From assembly GCA_964355005.1 (NCBI GenBank), contig CAYHBX010000041.1:1-7311 (forward strand): 7,311 nt of DNA, given 5' to 3'. The notes under the pieces are model-generated. The model was not told where the DNA came from, did no database searches, and saw only the letters and a program-made list of their open reading frames with translations. How positions within the stretch are numbered: the first letter of the stretch is position 1; each line of letters opens with the position of its first letter. This document shows positions 1 through 5,584 of the stretch, piece after piece. A program made the position numbers and the translations under genes. This DNA is from JAUSKF01 sp964355005 (lineage in GTDB: Bacteria > Patescibacteriota > Minisyncoccia > UBA6257 > WO2-44-18).

Positions 1-431
1 AATCCACCGCCATCGACGGTCCGCCTCGAAGCGTTTCAGAAGATATTACACTCGCTGTGACTTATGCTAGAGAGCGGCGTCCCGGAGAAGAAACAACTCC
101 TGGGGATAGAACACAAGAGATTACTTGCACAATCATTGTTGAGCATGATGAAGTTCCAACTACTCCGACCCATGACACGGCTCAATCCCGCGTCACAGAA
201 ACTCCTTCCGGCGGGAAATCCGGAGAAGATCTGAAACAACCCGTTCCTCAACCGATGCCGCCGACGGAGAGTTTGAATGTTTTCCAGAGGATTGTTGATA
301 CTGTTCGCGAAGGAGATTTGTTTAATATTCCGCCATTGTTCCAGGTAATCGGTGAGCCGGTGGTTGGCGAAACCGTTAAACAACTCATTCTTTGCGCGGT
401 TAATGATCCGGCTTGTGATGACTCGAATGCT
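1..431 (+). repeat. Long in-frame repeat, copy 1 (period 1440 bp)
   Basis: This stretch aligns to 1441-1871 with no insertion or deletion. The first 54 bases are identical, and similarity decays towards the 3' end, where the reading frames diverge after the PACDD motif. The copy probably starts upstream of the window. It covers the end of one beta module, the Pro/Thr linker and the FNIPPLF segment. The offset of 1440 bp is 480 codons, so the frame is kept. Confidence 0.9.
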
Positions 432-3179
432 CCGGACGAAATTGCCGCATCGGTGCCTCCACCCTCCATCACCTACACCCCTGACGGCAGGACCACCGTC
501 GGTTCCGGCGGTGAAGTTCAGTTCGAACCTCGATCTCCATTGGAAGAATGGCCGAGCGTGGTTTGCAGTCCAAGTCCGTTGGCGATCAATCACGGTGGAA
601 GCGGTACGATTAATTTATCAGTCAACGATCCATTAGGTGCCGATCCCAACTCGGTAAAGATGCGCGGCAGCCCCGGCAATCTGGGAAACCGCGCCGGTAA
701 CGCTGCGTTCTGGAAATACAGCGACTTCCTGACCGCGGATGGTCAGGGAAAAGTTCGCCTTACAGATAACCCCTATCTGGACAATATTCATCCCTACAAA
801 CCATCAATTACCTTTTATTCCACTGAAGTTCATGACATTGGAATGGCGGTGTCTTCCAGTTTTGACGTGACTCTGGATTACCGTTTGGGCAAAGATCAGG
901 GTTATAGAGAGCAATCAGTTTCCGGTACTTGCTCGGTTGTGGTGACCCATCCTCCAAAAGAACCGACTACCCCGACTCATGACACTGCTCAATCCCGAGT
1001 CACCGAAACTCCATCCGGAGGAGAACCCGGCGATGATTTGAAGCAACCCGTTCCTCAACCAGTTCCGCCGAAGGAGAGTTTGAATGTGTTTCAGGGGATC
1101 ATTAATGTTATTCGTAATTTGTTCTCTCCCGGAGGTCCCGGCGGCGAGGGCCAAACAGGCGGAGGAGCGGGCGGTGGACCAGTCCCCGAGGGCGAGGACA
1201 TAATTGATTCCGGAGAGGCAGACGTTTCTTGCGAAACGGCTACGATTAAACACGGAGAGAGTACTACCATCGGACCCGAGAACATAGGAGGGAATATCCG
1301 GATAGCAGATCCGGAATGGCGTATTCAATTTATGTATTTCCCAAAGGGGGATAAACCTGCCACGTTCACCGGGCAAAGAACATTAAAAGCGCTTAGTGGC
1401 GACGCGAATATTCCTGATCCTTTCCAGGGAATAACATATGAATCCACCGCCATCGACGGTCCGCCTCGAAGCGTTTCAGAAGATATTACACTCGCCGTGA
1501 CTTATGCTAGAGGGCGGCACCCTGGAGAAGCAACAGCTCCTTCGGATCGAACGCAAATGACTACTTGCACTATTATTGTTGAACATGACGAGGTTCCGAC
1601 TACCCCGACTCATGACACTGCTCAATCCCGAGTCACCGAAACTCCATCCGGAGGAGAACCCGGCGATGATTTGAAGCAACTCGCGCCTCAACCGGTTCCG
1701 CCGATGGAGAGTTTGAATGTCTGGCAGAGGATTGTTGATACAGTTCGCGAAGGAGATCTATTTAATATCCCACCACTCTTTCGGGTTATTGGTGAGCCGG
1801 TAGTAGGTGAACCATTTAGGCAATTTATCCTTTGTTCGGTTGATGGTCCTGCTTGTGACGATGCGGATGCCGGCGTGTTTCGCTCTGTGAGCGGAATAGG
1901 TGAAGCGATCAGGCGTGGTTTGATTTGCTTAAGCAACGATCCGGCGTGTGACGATGCTGATGCTGATACCGAACGGATAGCCCGGCGAGTTCCGGAGCCG
2001 GGGCCAGTAAACTTTACTAACGCGCGGAGATTGAGGGAGTTAATTTTTGGAGTTAAGCCGGTTGATCCGGGTGATGCTCCAGCAGAAGAAGGAGACGTCC
2101 TTTCGGCTATTCCAAGAAAATCCGTGGAAATTACTTTGCCGATCCCGGAACTGGTTATCGCCCTGCCTTCTCCCACTAAAGAGTTGGAAAAGATCACTCC
2201 GATAATTTCCCCGTTCAATTTCTTGTCTAACCGACTGGTAGATTTAAGCAGAATTCTTCGGGGATTAACTGTTCCGGAGGTTAGTTTACCGGCGCCTGAC
2301 GTTTCGGTGAATCCTCGTTGTTTCGTGGGAATTTTAGAAGACGCCAATCCCCAGAATCTTTATCAGTACGAAGCGGAGTGCAGCAATTATAATAATTGCT
2401 CATTTGAGATTCGCAATCTTACCAGCACCGGAACGTTGATCAATAAAAAATCTTTTGACTTGCCAAAATCTGCTCCGTTGATAAATTCGGATTACGTTCC
2501 GTCGGCCGCTGCGATCGCCTCTTTGCAGGTCACTTGCGACGGTGCGACGTATAGCGCTTTCGCACATAATTTCCGTGTTGGTCGTGATTCAACTTCAGTA
2601 AGCCCTCCCGGTTCCGGTCCAAAGCTTACTATTGCCGCCGGCGCCCTGACGTCCGGAACGGTGAATGTGGCTTATAGCAAAACACTCACCGCCATTAGCG
2701 GTTCCGTTCCTTATACTTGGGAGGTTTATTCGGGAAGTTTGCCTACCGGATTGTCACTGGGCGCTGGCACTGGAATCATTAGCGGAACTCCTACTGCGGC
2801 CGCTACTTATAATTTTTCAATTCGGGCCGTTGGAGGGGATAATCGGCCATCTGACGACGTAGCATATTCTATTGTGATCGCCGCCGCCGCCGATCCGCTC
2901 ACGATTACTACCACTTCCCCGCTTACTTCGGCAATCGGCACTAACTGCACCGCTATTCCGGTGTTCGCGGCAACCGGTGGAACTGCTCCGTATAGCTGGT
3001 CACTTTCTAATTTGAACGGAGTCGCAACCGGCAATAGTGTGGCTGTCACCGCGGCTACCGGGCAAGAGACCTGCACGATCGTCGGAAACGGTACGGCAAC
3101 CTTTACGATTACCGTGACTGACGCCGTGTTGGACACTGACACCCTAAACGCGTCTCAACAGATAATCTTTGTTCCGTAG
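1..3179 (+). CDS. Giant modular repeat surface protein, 5' end outside window (partial)
   Basis: The reading frame (codons from position 3) is open at the window edge and stops at TAG 3177-3179, so at least 1058 residues are present. The GTG at 57 is not the start: it is the Val of LAVTY, which recurs internally at 1497. Beta modules with a conserved Cys near each end (the second in TCTIIVEH or GTCSVVVTH) alternate with Pro/Thr-rich linkers starting PTTPTHDTAQSRVTETPSGG at about 156, 963 and 1596. The motif LCxxxxPACDD or its variant occurs at 387-422, 1827-1862 and 1923-1955. A four-Cys beta region lies at about 2313-2580, a He_PIG-like putative Ig module (YTWEVYSGSLPTGLSLGAGT, then GIISGTPTAAATYNF) at about 2625-2885, and another beta module with two Cys at 2892-3176. 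No LPXTG motif or C-terminal membrane segment is present, so any signal peptide or anchor must lie upstream. Role inferred: extracellular adhesion or surface structure; the ligand is unknown. The family of the repeated modules is not recognised. Confidence 0.88.
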   Translation, partial: STAIDGPPRSVSEDITLAVTYARERRPGEETTPGDRTQEITCTIIVEHDEVPTTPTHDTAQSRVTETPSGGKSGEDLKQPVPQPMPPTESLNVFQRIVDTVREGDLFNIPPLFQVIGEPVVGETVKQLILCAVNDPACDDSNAPDEIAASVPPPSITYTPDGRTTVGSGGEVQFEPRSPLEEWPSVVCSPSPLAINHGGSGTINLSVNDPLGADPNSVKMRGSPGNLGNRAGNAAFWKYSDFLTADGQGKVRLTDNPYLDNIHPYKPSITFYSTEVHDIGMAVSSSFDVTLDYRLGKDQGYREQSVSGTCSVVVTHPPKEPTTPTHDTAQSRVTETPSGGEPGDDLKQPVPQPVPPKESLNVFQGIINVIRNLFSPGGPGGEGQTGGGAGGGPVPEGEDIIDSGEADVSCETATIKHGESTTIGPENIGGNIRIADPEWRIQFMYFPKGDKPATFTGQRTLKALSGDANIPDPFQGITYESTAIDGPPRSVSEDITLAVTYARGRHPGEATAPSDRTQMTTCTIIVEHDEVPTTPTHDTAQSRVTETPSGGEPGDDLKQLAPQPVPPMESLNVWQRIVDTVREGDLFNIPPLFRVIGEPVVGEPFRQFILCSVDGPACDDADAGVFRSVSGIGEAIRRGLICLSNDPACDDADADTERIARRVPEPGPVNFTNARRLRELIFGVKPVDPGDAPAEEGDVLSAIPRKSVEITLPIPELVIALPSPTKELEKITPIISPFNFLSNRLVDLSRILRGLTVPEVSLPAPDVSVNPRCFVGILEDANPQNLYQYEAECSNYNNCSFEIRNLTSTGTLINKKSFDLPKSAPLINSDYVPSAAAIASLQVTCDGATYSAFAHNFRVGRDSTSVSPPGSGPKLTIAAGALTSGTVNVAYSKTLTAISGSVPYTWEVYSGSLPTGLSLGAGTGIISGTPTAAATYNFSIRAVGGDNRPSDDVAYSIVIAAAADPLTITTTSPLTSAIGTNCTAIPVFAATGGTAPYSWSLSNLNGVATGNSVAVTAATGQETCTIVGNGTATFTITVTDAVLDTDTLNASQQIIFVP
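963..1100 (+). repeat. Middle copy of the Pro/Thr linker repeat
   Basis: This linker encodes PTTPTHDTAQSRVTETPSGG followed by GDDLKQPVPQPVPPKESLNV. It has relatives at about 156-290 and 1596-1731. Positions 963-1047 are identical over 85 bases to 1596-1680, whereas the copy at 156 differs at many positions. Downstream it runs into a Gly/Pro-rich stretch (about 1128-1190) rather than the FNIPPLF segment. Confidence 0.88.
1441..1871 (+). repeat. Long in-frame repeat, copy 2 (period 1440 bp)
   Basis: This is the second copy of the stretch at 1-431, in the same frame. It encodes STAIDGPPRSVSEDITLAV followed by the linker and a variant of the FNIPPLF/PACDD segment. After it, the PACDD motif is repeated once more at 1923-1955 in a short tandem expansion that copy 1 lacks. 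Confidence 0.9.
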
Positions 3180-3351
3180 TAGGGGATTCCCTACACAGCA
3201 GCTTCTCCTACTGCGGAAAGTAATTTTTGGCTACAACTACGTCAAAATAAACTCACCATACGTTTGTATGGCTCGTTATTTATTCCTTGTTTCGCTCAAA
3301 AATTTCTTTTCCTCGCTACGAAGAATTGCTGTATAGAGAATCCTGTTTATG
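3180..3351. other. Intergenic region between the surface-protein gene and tRNA-Leu
   Basis: I see no credible gene here. A 6-bp hairpin overlaps the stop codon (3179-3184 with 3189-3194), but it has no T-tract. A second hairpin at 3256-3271 is listed separately as a possible terminator. A frame that stays open through 3264-3497 crosses the tRNA and has no ribosome binding site. Confidence 0.6.
3256..3284. terminator. Possible bidirectional terminator
   Basis: Bases 3256-3261 (CCATAC) pair with 3266-3271 (GTATGG) around a GTTT loop. On the plus strand a T-rich stretch follows (CTCGTTATTTATT). On the minus strand, downstream of the tRNA, TGAGTTTATTTT follows. The stem is short, so this is tentative. 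It lies where both the large gene and the convergent tRNA would need to end. Confidence 0.35.
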
Positions 3352-3435
3352 TGCTCTCGAGAGGATTTGAACCTCTAATCCCTTACGGGAACGTGGTCCT
3401 AAGCCACGCGCGTCTGCCAATTCCGCCACGAGAGC
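3352..3435 (-). tRNA. tRNA-Leu (anticodon UAG)
   Basis: Read on the minus strand, this folds as a complete class II tRNA of 84 nt. The acceptor GCTCTCG pairs with CGAGAGC and the discriminator is A. The D-arm contains GGCGGAATTGGCAGACGC. The anticodon stem CGTGG/CCACG carries the loop CTTAGGA, giving anticodon UAG at 3399-3401, which reads CUA and probably other CUN codons. The variable arm has a CCC/GGG stem around GTAA, and the T-arm is AGAGG-TTCAAAT-CCTCT. CCA is not encoded: the bases after the discriminator read CAT, so tRNA nucleotidyltransferase must add it. The long variable arm and the D-loop sequence are typical of bacterial tRNA-Leu. Confidence 0.97.
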
Positions 3436-3454
3436 GTATCTGCCGTGGAGTTTA

Positions 3455-3505
3455 CCCCGCACCTACGCGAAGTGAGAAGCTTCTCACTTCTAACTAGGTG
3501 CGGGG
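3455..3505. repeat. Nested inverted repeat (cruciform-capable) upstream of tRNA-Leu
   Basis: The outer arms are 11 bp and perfect (3455-3465 with 3495-3505, CCCCGCACCTA/TAGGTGCGGGG). Inside lies a perfect 22-bp palindrome at 3469-3490 that contains AAGCTT at its centre. Only 3-4 unpaired bases separate the two stems. Neither side has a T-tract, so it is not an obvious intrinsic terminator. It sits 20 bp upstream of the tRNA 5' end, so it may be transcribed in the tRNA leader. It could instead be a copy of a dispersed palindromic element. Confidence 0.85.
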
Positions 3506-3547
3506 CCACCCCAGCGTTATGACCATATTGAAACATATTTTTTCGGC

Positions 3548-3577
3548 TTGCCGCAACCTTTCCGCGCGCGGTAAAAT
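3548..3577 (+). promoter_or_regulatory. Candidate sigma-70-type promoter for the 3604 gene
   Basis: TTGCCG (3548-3553) and TAAAAT (3572-3577) are separated by 18 bp, predicting a start near 3584, 20 bases before the ATG. The spacer contains the palindrome CCGCGCGCGG (3562-3571). The match is moderate, and the position is the main support. Confidence 0.4.
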
Positions 3578-3603
3578 TTAGTCAGTTCCTTGCCGGTGTT
3601 GAG

Positions 3604-4161
3604 ATGAAACGCTCTGCCGTTGATCCGGCGACCGCGCTGAAAAATTTTTTCCGGGAGCGAAGTTTGTGTTTCATCGGAGAAACCGTTGGCGATCCCAAGT
3701 CCAATTTAGCCGAAGGCAGGATTTTGGATCTTAACGTCCGGCGTCCAATGAGTTGTTGGAAGAAATTTACCGGATTATTCTTGGAAACGGAGGCGGAATT
3801 CCGGAATCTTGGAGAATTGCGGACGAGAAATTACGGAGGTCGGACCGGAATGGTTCTGAATATTTACGGCCGGGACTGGTTAGCCGGCGGAAAGATACTC
3901 GCTGACAAGATTGCTAGGATTTTGAGTAAGCCGGTGATGGTTGAGTTGGTGTCCGAAGACCGGCGATACGCGAAGATCGGAGGCCGCTCCGCCGTTCGTG
4001 GCAAAGGACCGCCGAGGCTCCTACTGGCATGTTTTCTGATCTCGGTTTTAGTCCTGTTTGCCGGCTGGCTGTTGCCTATCGCGCGCGCTCAAATAGGGGA
4101 GAGTTTTTTCTTCCTAGCGCTGCTCATCCGTTTTTCTATCTGGTTTCTGTTCGGTGTTTAA
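3604..4161 (+). CDS. Hypothetical protein with hydrophobic C-terminal membrane hairpin
   Basis: This 185-residue protein is not recognised. Residues 1-135 are soluble, basic and mixed alpha/beta in appearance, with a core around GGRTGMVLNIYGRDWLAGGK (about 78-97) and KPVMVELVSEDRRYAKIG (about 109-126). Two strongly hydrophobic segments follow at about 138-158 and 166-184. The second ends the protein, so it resembles a tail-anchored protein facing the cytoplasm, with no N-terminal signal peptide. ATG 3604 is the first ATG in frame after the candidate promoter, but the upstream GGTGTTGAG is a weak ribosome site, so the start is uncertain. It stands alone: the tRNA points the other way, and a terminator follows within 40 bp. 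That it is a real gene is inferred from its length, its membrane pattern and the flanking promoter and terminator. Confidence 0.68.
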   Translation: MKRSAVDPATALKNFFRERSLCFIGETVGDPKSNLAEGRILDLNVRRPMSCWKKFTGLFLETEAEFRNLGELRTRNYGGRTGMVLNIYGRDWLAGGKILADKIARILSKPVMVELVSEDRRYAKIGGRSAVRGKGPPRLLLACFLISVLVLFAGWLLPIARAQIGESFFFLALLIRFSIWFLFGV

Positions 4162-4165
4162 TTTT

Positions 4166-4198
4166 ATCCGCTATGCTGACGCACAGCGGATTTTATTT
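4166..4198 (+). terminator. Intrinsic terminator after the 3604 gene
   Basis: ATCCGCT (4166-4172) pairs with AGCGGAT (4185-4191), and TTTATTT follows directly. The loop is 12 nt and the stem only 7 bp, so strength is moderate. It begins 5 bp after the TAA. Its T-tract runs into the -35 box of the next promoter. Confidence 0.6.
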
Positions 4199-4225
4199 GA
4201 CAAAAACATATATTTGGGGTAGTAT
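4197..4225 (+). promoter_or_regulatory. Strong sigma-70-type promoter for the first SPFH gene
   Basis: A perfect TTGACA (4197-4202), a 17-bp spacer and TAGTAT (4220-4225) predict a transcription start at about 4231-4233. This leaves about 320 nt of untranslated leader before the ATG at 4550. Confidence 0.82.
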
Positions 4226-4231
4226 TACGGC

Positions 4232-4549
4232 AGAACATTTACCCCCCCCTAACAACGTTTTTAGAAAGAGAGGCCGGCCACCTCTCTTCCCGTAAACTCT
4301 CTTCGCGTTGCGAGGGGAAGTTTCCGGAAACAAGGAGAGAGGAGGCAGCCGTATAAACATACGGCAAGGACGAACGACGTAGTTTACCGGGAAGTTCAAC
4401 CGCAACCCGCTCACGGGACAGGCAAATTTTAGCTCATAGCTTTGTTGCTCGGACGAGAAATAGGTGTCTATTTTCTCATCCTCGCGCCTAGCTCTGAATC
4501 TAAAATTTGCTCTGTCGCGATAGAGCTTTACGGAAAGAGAGGTGGCAAG
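4232..4549 (+). ncRNA. Structured 5' leader with SD-sequestering stem (candidate RNA switch)
   Basis: No ATG occurs in this transcribed leader. Segment 4277-4307 is complementary to 4516-4546: 12 uninterrupted pairs, a C/A mismatch (4289/4534), 7 pairs, a bulged C4526, 4 pairs, a small internal loop and 5 pairs. The right arm contains the SD (GAGAGGTGG, 4537-4545), so this helix would block initiation at 4550. Competing helices are 4266-4273 with 4281-4288 (8 bp, loop CCGGCCA), 4289-4298 with 4381-4391 (10 pairs, one bulge), and 4509-4514 with 4521-4526. The enclosed domain has 4348-4354/4359-4365 (7 bp, AAAC loop), 4320-4323/4328-4331, 4406-4409/4414-4417, 4422-4432/4500-4510 (11 bp, perfect) and 4455-4463/4468-4477. 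I see no signature of RNase P RNA, tmRNA, SRP RNA, 6S RNA or a group I intron. Alternatives are an independent ncRNA or a MITE-like element with 31-bp inverted ends. Confidence 0.72.
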
Positions 4550-5410
4550 ATGAAGGCGGTCACTCGGTTCGTTTTGCGGTTGGCGTTACTCGCCGGTCTG
4601 GCATTCTCCGGATTTTGGATCTACCGGCAGTACGGCGCTTTTGCCGTTGTAGTTTCCGGAACGGTGATGGCTTTCGGACTTTGGATCGCCGCGATCAATG
4701 CCGCGCAGCGGACGGCTATCGTGCTTGCAAATGCCGCCGGTGGTCAGCGTGTCATCTGTCCGGGATTGAATCTTATGATCCCTGGTTTTGAGTGGGTAGA
4801 CGTCGTGGTAGACATCACTCCTCTGGAAATTTATTTAACCGCTCATCCTGATACTCGGAAGAACAACGAGGTTACTGTCGAGCTGGTTATCGGCGGTAAT
4901 CCGAGTATCCGCTACTTGCCCGTATGGGCGCGGTGGCTGAAGGGCGGAAGCGATCCGAAGCGCGCTATCAAGGCGTGGTGCGAAAGTACTCTGACGGAAC
5001 TCGTCCATTACTATTCCAAGCGGGGCGAGATTTACCGCGACAAGCAGGTGATCGCCCGGCTGTTGGTTGCCCGGTATCTTACCGGAGCGTCGGATGGCGG
5101 TAGTCGGGAGTCGCGCTATGGATTTGAACTTGAGTACATCAACGTTGTGGACGTGGTAATGCCGGAAGTGTTGAGAGAAAAAGAGCTGTTGAGGGAGAGC
5201 GCGGTGGAGGAAGGCAAGGCGCTTGCCGTTTCGGTGTCGCGCGCCATCAAGGAAGCCGCCAAGATTCGCCGTAAGAATCAGACGATTTCCGAGAAGCAGG
5301 CGTTCGATTATGTGATGATGGACAAGGGTCGGGGAGTCAGCAAGGTCATCTACGAAGGAGAGGCTGGGAGCGATCTTTTCCAGGCCCTCAAGGACATTTT
5401 TAAGAATTAG
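4550..5410 (+). CDS. SPFH/Band-7-like membrane protein (first)
   Basis: This protein has 286 residues. Two hydrophobic segments (about 6-25 and 29-49) precede an SPFH-like domain (about 52-210). Within it are AAQRTAIVLANAAGGQRVICPGLN..IPGF, then VDVVVDITPLEIYLTAHPDT (the usual change-of-frame strand before the ...v.V...v..R segment), and GFELEYINVVDVVMPEVLRE (191-210), the typical final strand. A charged helix, probably coiled coil (about 205-245), and a tail ending ALKDIFKN follow. Family knowledge: SPFH proteins oligomerise on membranes as scaffolds or protease regulators. The specific role and partner are unknown. ATG 4550 is chosen because GAGAGGTGG lies just upstream. The open frame reaches a TTG at 4442, but that extension runs through the folded leader. 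The gene has its own promoter and terminator, and translation is probably controlled by the leader. The assignment to SPFH is by pattern, not by search. Confidence 0.8.
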   Translation: MKAVTRFVLRLALLAGLAFSGFWIYRQYGAFAVVVSGTVMAFGLWIAAINAAQRTAIVLANAAGGQRVICPGLNLMIPGFEWVDVVVDITPLEIYLTAHPDTRKNNEVTVELVIGGNPSIRYLPVWARWLKGGSDPKRAIKAWCESTLTELVHYYSKRGEIYRDKQVIARLLVARYLTGASDGGSRESRYGFELEYINVVDVVMPEVLREKELLRESAVEEGKALAVSVSRAIKEAAKIRRKNQTISEKQAFDYVMMDKGRGVSKVIYEGEAGSDLFQALKDIFKN

Positions 5411-5425
5411 CAGAGAAGTGAAGAT

Positions 5426-5466
5426 AAATCCCCTAGGTTTAACGCGTTAAACTTAGGGGATTTTTG
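5426..5466 (+). terminator. Strong intrinsic terminator after the first SPFH gene
   Basis: Bases 5426-5442 pair with 5447-5463 (17 pairs including one G-U) around a CGCG loop. TTTTTG follows, partly within the stem. It begins 15 bp after the stop codon and separates the two SPFH genes into different transcription units. Confidence 0.93.
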
Positions 5467-5490
5467 TTAGGGAATTGGCTAATTTTGGGC

Positions 5491-5519
5491 TTGACAGAAA
5501 TGCTGTAATAGTGTATAAT
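5491..5519 (+). promoter_or_regulatory. Consensus sigma-70-type promoter for the second SPFH operon
   Basis: A perfect TTGACA (5491-5496), a 17-bp spacer and a perfect TATAAT (5514-5519) predict a start near 5526 and a short leader of about 60 nt. A small hairpin (GGCCT 5559-5563 with AGGCC 5568-5572) sits just before the SD AAAGGAGA (about 5573-5580). This is the strongest promoter in the window. Confidence 0.93.
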
Positions 5520-5584
5520 TGCAAGGTAAGTTGCCCTTCGAAAAGTTAAAACCAAACAGGCCTCAAAAGGCCAAAGGAGATGTC

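Noticed and set aside
57..59. GTG at 57 as the start of the large surface protein
   Set aside because: The frame is open upstream to the window edge, and the same residues (LAVTY) occur inside the protein at the second repeat copy, so this is an internal Val.
1688..2347. Minus-strand frame of 219 codons opposite the surface-protein gene
   Set aside because: It is a shadow of the repeat-rich plus-strand gene, with no SD and no recognisable domain.
2382..2400. AT-rich 9-bp inverted repeat AGCAATTAT-A-ATAATTGCT inside the large gene
   Set aside because: It codes for part of an ordinary Asn/Tyr-rich loop, and nothing around it suggests a regulatory site.
3264..3497. Plus-strand frame of 77 codons across the tRNA
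   Set aside because: It overlaps the whole tRNA-Leu and half of the palindrome, and has no SD.
3455..3505. CRISPR or integration att site at the palindrome beside the tRNA
   Set aside because: There are no spaced direct repeats, no integrase gene and no duplicated tRNA 3' end in the window.
4442..4549. N-terminal extension of the first SPFH protein from a TTG at 4442
   Set aside because: It has no SD, runs through the folded leader, and would place charged residues before the natural hydrophobic N-terminus. ATG 4550 has a good SD.
4232..4549. Leader as RNase P RNA, tmRNA, SRP RNA, 6S RNA, retron ncRNA or group I intron
   Set aside because: GAGGGGAAGTTTCCGG only superficially resembles the RNase P conserved region, and the matching 3' element is absent. 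No tRNA-like ends, SRP apical motif or intron core were seen, and no reverse transcriptase is nearby for a retron.
5519..5584. N-terminal extension of the second SPFH protein from a TTG at 5519
   Set aside because: That codon overlaps the TATAAT box, so it lies before the predicted transcript start. ATG 5585 has a strong SD.
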